Of a stretch of DNA of 64,000 bases, positions 58,950-64,000 are shown one piece after another; position 1 is the first letter of the stretch; every line of letters begins with the position of its first letter. A program made the translations under genes and the position numbers. Location of the stretch: positions 80,653,909-80,717,908 of the forward strand of contig CM033714.1 in assembly GCA_019671005.1 (NCBI GenBank). Direction: 5' to 3'. The notes beneath the pieces were generated by a model. It worked only from the letters and a program-made list of their open reading frames with translations, did no database searches and was not told the origin of the DNA. The stretch comes from Hibiscus mutabilis. Its lineage: Eukaryota; Streptophyta; Magnoliopsida; Malvales; Malvaceae.

Positions 58950-59420
58950 GGCATAAAGTTTTAAAGAAATGCTCCAAACGTTTAACTGAATAGTCACTTT
59001 GGCTCCTTATTCTTTTTTGAGCAATTCAACCCTCAACGTTTCATTTTGGGTCAAAATGGCCCATCTGCGATGAAAATTATTAGAAAATTGACGGAAAACA
59101 GTTTGAAATGACTTGACACAATGATAAGTCGACAGAAAAATTATTTTATATTTTATATAATTTTATAAAATTATTTTTTGACTGATATAACATATTTTCA
59201 AGTCAACACATTTGTCTATATGATACTAGCTTGTCAGCATGCACTGTCATATATGTTTGTCCCGTCATTTTAAGCCATTTACAGTCAGCTAACTGACAGT
59301 TTTCATCCGCAGATAGGCAATTTTGACCCAAAATAAAACGTTGGGGTTGAATTGCTCCAAAAAATAGGGGTCAAAGTGACTATTCAGGCAAACGTTAGGG
59401 GCATTTTTTGGCTCTATGCC
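58950..59420. mobile_element. Mutator-type MITE with exact 9-bp target duplication
   Basis: Flanked on both sides by TAAACTATT (58941-58949 and 59421-59429). Ends GGCATAAAG and CTCTATGCC begin terminal inverted repeats of about 130 bases, for example TGAATAGTCACTTTG and GAGCAATTCAACCC in both arms. 471 bases, no ORF. The 9-bp duplication and long inverted repeats are the Mutator signature. Confidence 0.88.
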
Positions 59421-59456
59421 TAAACTATTTTTAATAAACTTTCTATGAACAATCAG

Positions 59457-59659
59457 TAGGGATGTAAATGAGCCGAGATAGACGGTGAGTTGCTCGAGTC
59501 CGACTCAGTCAAAGCTTAGTCAACATTCGACTCAATCTCTTAACGAGTTGAGCCGAGCTATTCGATATCCTACTCGAAAAGCTCGTGAGCTATTCGGAAG
59601 TATAATATACTAAATTTTTAATTTTTAAAATTAAAATGGACTAAAATGTATGTTGTTGG

Positions 59660-59719
<60 letters not shown>

Positions 59720-59875
59720 TGGTTGTAAATAAGACGAGACATATCACAAGCTACTCAACTCTGACTCGAGTTGAGCGAGCTCAAACTCGGCTCGAATTCT
59801 TTAAAAGTCGAATCGAGCTCAACACTACTCAGGCTCATCATTACTTGAGCTCGACTCGACTCATTTACACCCCTA
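59457..59875. mobile_element. hAT-like MITE with AAT microsatellite
   Basis: Ends TAGGGATGTAAATGAGCCGA and GACTCATTTACACCCCTA are inverted, a common pattern in non-autonomous plant hAT-like elements. Inner arms are rich in GAGCTCGACTCG-like palindromic motifs. Flanking CAATCAGT and TAATCAAT could be a degraded 8-bp duplication. No real ORF; the poly-Asn frame is the microsatellite. Confidence 0.7.
59661..59719. repeat. (TAA)n microsatellite
   Basis: About 19-20 uninterrupted TAA units in the middle of the hAT-like MITE. Translates as poly-Asn in one frame, which has no support as a protein. Confidence 0.95.
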
Positions 59876-60440
59876 ATCAATTGGTCTAGTAGGACGAAAC
59901 ACTAGATCCATTAAAGAATGCTAAACATTCAAACTATGGTATTATGAACAGCTCAAATTGAGTTGGGAGGATCTTTTCTATAATATATCTCTACAGCACT
60001 CGATACGAATTAGTCAATCGATAAATTGAATATGGGATAATTATACCCCAAATAAAAGTTTCTATTTTTTTATCTTCTCTGCTTAGACAAACCAAGAAAT
60101 TCCTACAATGTTGGATGTTTTATATTTTTTTGTGAAAAGGTATGTTTTCATTCCTAAGTAATTGCACACAGGAAAATATCAATACGTGTCTCATTAAAAA
60201 CTTTCTTAAATCTAAATAGAGTAAAAGAGTACACATATTAATATGAATAGAGTTCAACGGGATAACCCGACATAAACATAAATAGTGAGTTCTACTAGTA
60301 CCAAGATCCTCTTGCAATAACTGACCAAGCCAAACCGGCACCACATCGTAATTTATTTTGATTCCAGTCTAAGTGTCTAACTATATGTTTATAATGTTTG
60401 ATTTTAATTATCATATATAAATATTGTATAATATTAAACT
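59876..60440. other. Intergenic DNA, nothing recognised
   Basis: AT-rich sequence with no repeat ends, no coding frame of recognisable family and no RNA gene seen. Confidence 0.5.
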
Positions 60441-60570
60441 CAACAAGTGGTCCAGTGGAAAAATGATGTTATTCATCCTAGGAGACCTGAGTTCAATCTG
60501 CATTGTTTGCAAGGTGTGTGGCACATCAAAGAGTTAAAAAGTATGAATAGATACTACCTTGTAAATTCAG
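60441..60570 (+). mobile_element. tRNA-derived SINE, copy 2
   Basis: Best preserved copy. The A box TGGTCCAGTGG (from 60448) matches the pol III consensus TRGYNNARNGG exactly, and a B-box-like GAGTTCAATC lies about 40 bases on. The body has CATCCTAGGAGACC and ends TACTACCTTGTAA as in copy 1. Confidence 0.75.
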
Positions 60571-60770
60571 ATGTCATTGTTAAAAAACATATATATAAAT
60601 ATTGTAAATTTGCATAATAATTAAATTTAGATATTATAGTGATTAACCATAATAGACTCAAAAATAATATAAATATTAATTTTAAAATATATTATTTGAA
60701 TTTATTTTAATTCCGCTATAGTAGTTTTATTTATTTAATATCTGAAATAACATGTTAATAGTACAAACTT

Positions 60771-60870
60771 AACAAGTGTCCTAGCGGAAAAGCGAATGAT
60801 GTTCATCTTAGGAGACGCAAATTCAAATCGCTTGTCTACAAGGTGTATGTGCATTGTCAAAGCGTTTAGA
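60771..60870 (+). mobile_element. tRNA-derived SINE, copy 3 (partial)
   Basis: AACAAGTGTCCTAGCGGAAA, ATGATGTTCATCTTAGGAGA and AATTCAAATCGC correspond to the A box, linker and B box of copies 1 and 2, followed by CAAGGTGTATGTGCATTGTC. Similarity fades after about 60870. It lies only about 200 bases from copy 2. Confidence 0.7.
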
Positions 60871-61158
60871 ATATCTTCTAAGAAGAGGTTGAAACTGATA
60901 AAAAGGAAAGTTAAGAAGATTAAGAGTAGTTTGGCGATGTTCTTTTACCAGAGAAAGCACCAAATGACGATAAAACTAACGGCACAAGGAGGTGGTCCAA
61001 TAAAAATTAAAAAAAAATTATATGCTATTATTAACTGTCGGAAGAACTTAAAATCAAATTATGTTATTTTTTTTGGCTAAATGAAGCATTCCCTCTGTTA
61101 GGATTGACCGACAAATGTCCCGTTCATCGAAAAATCAATTCTTTTTTGCAGTTGTCAA
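60871..61158. other. Intergenic DNA before Pack-MULE-like element
   Basis: AT-rich, Lys-rich frames arise from poly(A) runs. No gene recognised. Confidence 0.45.
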
Positions 61159-61167
61159 TTTTTAAAA

Positions 61168-62783
61168 GGCTTAATGGCCCGTTTGGCCCCTGAACTATAC
61201 ATAAAATACCGAACTGCTCTCTAAAGTATTTTTTGGGACGTTCTGCCCCCTGAACTAAAAATCATGACTTCCGTTAGTCCCTATCATGTAATGTCCGTTT
61301 TAAAAAAAAATCAGGCCAATTAGATTGCGCCATGTGGCTCTTTTGACCAAAAAATTGACCGACTTTAATAAAAATAAGTAAATGACATGTTTAGTCTCTC
61401 AACTTTTATATTTATTCAATCTAACCATCTTCTTCCTCCCTCGTTTTAACCATAGTTCCCTCGAACAAACCCTGCAAAACGTGTGTCCACGTGGGATGAA
61501 CACTGCACCTGAAGAATTCTAATCCAAGTAATTTCAATGCGGCTGCGCTGCTCTTGGAGAATTGGAATCCACCATTTTCAAGACACTAACAGGTTACAAA
61601 TGCTTGAAGAGAAGAAAGATATGTTTTGCCTTCTCTCTTCCTTAGTCCGTAATACTAAACCTGTTGGTCACCAGGTAGCTCGCACAAATTTAAGATTACA
61701 TTATTTTTTATTATCAAATATTTCTCTAACACCTTTGTTTATGGTTGCAGCCTTGCAGGATCTTGTTGGGTTAGTCATATCAATTCTACTTTTAGGAGAT
61801 TTTAGCTTAGTGGTTCTTACACCCCTCCAGTTGTATTCAATATCAGTGGTACCTCTTGGCATTCTTGTCCCATTTCCTGTTGGAACATAACATCCTTGGT
61901 TAATGTTGTAAGTTCCTGTAACTTTTCATGTATTTGGATTGATAAAAACTTGCTGTGGAGGAAGATACAGTATATATTCCACTTCACCAGTTTGAAAAAT
62001 CCTTAACTAGTAAACATTAATATTTCAGAATTGATAAATAGCATTCATACCCCCAATGCCCCTGCCCCTGCTTTGCTTGCTCCTGTCAATCAAATATTGG
62101 ATGGCAGTTTTTTCCCTCCCAACTTCTTATATTCTTGTTACTCTAAAAAATACCATCTCATCTTTCACCAGGTTGCTGCATTTCTTTGTGGGTATGTTAA
62201 CTATAGCAGTCAATCATCCAACAATGGAATATTAACATGTAAGTCGATCTTTCAGTGAATGCAAAAGAAATTTTAACTGTGATACCATTCTTACTTTAAA
62301 TATGGGTGTGGCTTTTGGATGCAGGGATGACAACGAGTGGCGGATCTTCCCTGCTGGATTGGTTTTGTGTAAACTTGTCCAATCACAGCTTATAAACTGG
62401 CATGTCGCGAATCTAGAGATTCAATATCGCTCATTGTATAGTGATGATTTTGAGCTTTTTTTGGCGGTCGTGACCCACCATACCAACCAAATACATACCT
62501 GTTCGAGGGAGAAAGAAGATGGCTAGATTGAATAAATATAAAAGTTGAGAGACTCAACATGTCATTTAACCATTTTTTTATTAAAGTCAGTCAATTTTTT
62601 TGGTCAAAAGAGCAACATGGGGCAATCTAATTGGCCCGATTTTTTTTTTAAAACGGACGTTACATAATAGGGATTAATGAAAATCAGGATTTTTAGTTCA
62701 GGGGACAAAACGTCTCAAAAAATACTTTAGAGGGTAGTTCAATATTTTGTATATACTTTAGGAGCCAAACATGCCATTGAGCC
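61168..62783. mobile_element. Pack-MULE-like element with long terminal inverted repeats
   Basis: Terminal inverted repeats of about 260 bases (61168-61426 and 62521-62783) begin GGCTTAATGGCCCGTTTGGC and, inverted, GGCTCAATGGCATGTTTGGC. Flanks TTTTTAAAA (61159-61167) and TTCTTAAAA (62784-62792) form a 9-bp target duplication with one mismatch, typical of Mutator-like elements. No transposase is encoded. The interior looks like host gene sequence. Confidence 0.88.
61440..62510 (+). pseudogene. Captured gene fragments inside Pack-MULE-like element, unidentified
   Basis: Less AT-rich than its surroundings and exon/intron-like. A stretch to about 61674 ends CACCAG before GTAGCTCG. An acceptor-like TTTATGGTTGCAG is at about 61738-61750, followed by a hydrophobic open stretch (61751-61887). 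Further acceptor-like sites are TTTCAG (62024-62029), TTTCACCAG (about 62163-62171) and TTTGGATGCAG (62315-62325). No protein family was recognised, and the fragments may come from more than one gene. Retained introns would mean capture at DNA level. Confidence 0.55.
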
Positions 62784-62792
62784 TTCTTAAAA

Positions 62793-63097
62793 CTAGAATT
62801 TTTTGGGAAAAAGATTTCAACAACAATGTCGTAATGAAAATAAATTGAAAGTTCAATGATTATAATGCAAATTTAAAAAAATTTATGACCAAAATAAAAG
62901 TGTCTTAAAAGTTTAGTTAGTCCGATCTAATTTACCCTTGATTTTAACATATTTGAAACCTAATAAAATTTGAATGCCATCCCTTGGGACAAAGTGTGGA
63001 AAAAATGAATAGAACTACATGGGCAAGGAAAATAAATAAAGTGAGAAATAGTTGGAAAATGGGACCCAAAGTGGGTGCAAATTTGATGATTTGAAAA
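62793..63097. promoter_or_regulatory. Upstream region of the right-hand gene
   Basis: AT-rich DNA between the Pack-MULE-like element and the transcribed leader. It probably includes the core promoter, but no TATA box at a firm distance could be chosen because the transcription start is unknown. Confidence 0.35.
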
Positions 63098-63311
63098 TTG
63101 AAAACAGCTAGAGAGCCATTGACAAAACCCAGCCATTGCTGTAGCAGCAACATCATCCATCTCATTAAGCAAAACCAATCCTTCCCTTCCTCTCCATTTC
63201 TTCGATTTTCAACTGAAACTGCTGCAACATCCTCTCATAAGCAAAATCAAAACCCAGAAAAGAAAATTTATTCTTATTATAATTAAAGGGGGAAATCCCA
63301 TAAAGAAAAGC

Positions 63312-63380
63312 ATGTTCTTTTGTATCAATTCACTGCTCAAAAGCGCTACCTTTGGCATCGTTTCAGAATCTGCTGATTAG
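63312..63380 (+). CDS. Upstream ORF in 5' leader (22 codons)
   Basis: ATG at 63312 to TAG at 63378-63380 (starts MFFCINSLLKSATF) lies about 130 bases before the main start. A second very short upstream ORF runs from 63405 to 63431. Upstream ORFs commonly lower translation of the main frame; whether this one is on the mature leader is not known. Confidence 0.4.
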   Translation: MFFCINSLLKSATFGIVSESAD

Positions 63381-63511
63381 AAAGTGGAGCTTCGAATTGA
63401 ACAAATGCAAGAGAAAAAGCAAAGTCTTTGAAAGTGAAAGGAACTGGTTTTCTTTGAGAGAGGAAAAGAAAGGGTCTGGGATTTTTTTTATTTTTGTTTT
63501 GGGGTTTGCTA

Positions 63512-63555
63512 ATGGCGTTTTGCTCTATGCTTTGTTGTGGGAAAGGCGTGGATCG
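63512..63555 (+). CDS. First coding exon of a host gene, possibly a PTI1-like kinase
   Basis: ATG at 63512 opens MAFCSMLCCGKGVD, then CG and a strong donor, GTAAGT, at 63556. The exon ends in phase 2. The preceding 400 bases look like a plant 5' leader (CT- and AG-rich, upstream ORFs). A short Cys-rich N-terminus ending in CCGKG recalls small PTI1-like receptor-type cytoplasmic kinases, where such cysteines may be lipidated, but 14 residues cannot prove it. The rest lies beyond the window. An overlapping longer frame (63352-63606) lacks an ATG and is not favoured. Confidence 0.55.
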
Positions 63556-64000
63556 GTAAGTTCATCATTGATTTACTATCTATTATCACTGTTTTATTTG
63601 TTTTGAGATTTGATCCTGTTGGTTTCTTTAGTGAAATTTTGGATTTATATTCTTTTTAGGGATTGTTAGGGTTTAAGAAATCTGGGTTTTGTTTAGCTTT
63701 TGGAAATATAATCTGGGCGCTGATCAGAATTTGATTTCCTTTTGTTGAAGAAGAAGAATAATCTCAAGTTTTGAACTTTCTTCCCCTTTCGGAACTTTGA
63801 TTTGACTTGAGAAAGAAAAAAAATGAAAATTACTTATTTAAGCTTAATATAACTGTTTGCTTATCATTTAAGCTTAATTTTTCATACTTAGGAGTCAAAT
63901 TAACCAGGATATGCTGATCTTAATCTTGTAAGAAAAGGTCTTTTTAGCAGTCAAATTAATTTATTTTGCCCCTTAATTTATGTTTGGGATTTGGGAAAAT
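63556..64000 (+). other. First intron of the right-hand gene (incomplete)
   Basis: Follows the GTAAGT donor. T-rich as usual for plant introns, with no recognisable coding stretch. No acceptor could be assigned, so the intron is at least 445 bases and may continue past the window. Confidence 0.5.

Noticed and set aside
59650..59889. Poly-Asn protein
   Set aside because: A translation of the (TAA)n microsatellite inside a MITE.
60441..60570. Functional tRNA gene
   Set aside because: A and B boxes are present, but acceptor and anticodon stems do not form. The unit recurs with a non-tRNA body, so it is a SINE.
63352..63606. 84-codon frame overlapping the first exon
   Set aside because: It lacks an ATG at its start and reads through the GTAAGT donor. 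The 63512 ATG with its phase-2 exon and strong donor is the better model.
2971..64000. Bacterial-type systems (operons, CRISPR, toxin-antitoxin, phage)
   Set aside because: Gene structure, introns, plant retroelements and AT-rich spacers show plant nuclear DNA. No bacterial gene was seen.

Overview
This is nuclear DNA from a flowering plant, probably a eudicot. The evidence is plant-specific retrotransposon lineages (Athila-type and chromodomain-bearing Ty3/gypsy, Ty1/copia), plant MITEs and SINEs, intron-bearing plant gene fragments (TCTP) and the first exon of an ordinary plant gene at the right edge. The repeats look like those of Malvaceae such as cotton, but that is an impression and nothing in the window proves it.

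Bases 1-53521 are almost entirely nested LTR retrotransposons. Two Athila LTRs lie head to head (1-2970) beside a chromovirus-like LTR with a very small internal remnant (2971-6125). A Ty1/copia element was inserted there and is now split into three parts (6126-6604, 25772-28106 and 41958-45301). The first gap in copia holds long-LTR chromoviruses: a minus-strand copy (6605-17312) and an oppositely oriented fragment with its LTR (17313-24066), then another LTR piece (24067-25771). The second gap (28107-41952) holds a gag-protease-only Athila derivative with three LTRs and two internal regions. Its target-site duplication sits in the copia protease region, and its middle LTR is a left/right chimera of the outer two. 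A further LTR fragment (45302-46447) and a 5'-truncated Athila element (46448-53521) complete the block.

From 53522 the character changes to an AT-rich, gene-proximal zone of small DNA transposons and SINEs. It holds a MITE with 21-bp repeats, three copies of a tRNA-derived SINE, a MITE with telomere-like repeats, an inverted-repeat element carrying two exons of a TCTP gene, a Mutator-type MITE with an exact 9-bp target duplication, a hAT-like MITE containing an (AAT)n tract, and a Pack-MULE-like element (61168-62783) carrying intron-containing gene fragments. The 5' leader, first coding exon and first intron of a host gene begin near 63.1 kb and run off the window.

No retroelement here looks autonomous. 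Stops, frameshifts and catalytic-residue changes occur in nearly every domain. The most unusual items are the three-LTR recombinant, an Ala/Thr/Asp/His repeat domain between RNase H and integrase in the Athila polyprotein, a TTGCC-GGCAA micro-palindrome scattered through that family's LTR and coding sequence, and the TCTP fragment inside long inverted repeats.
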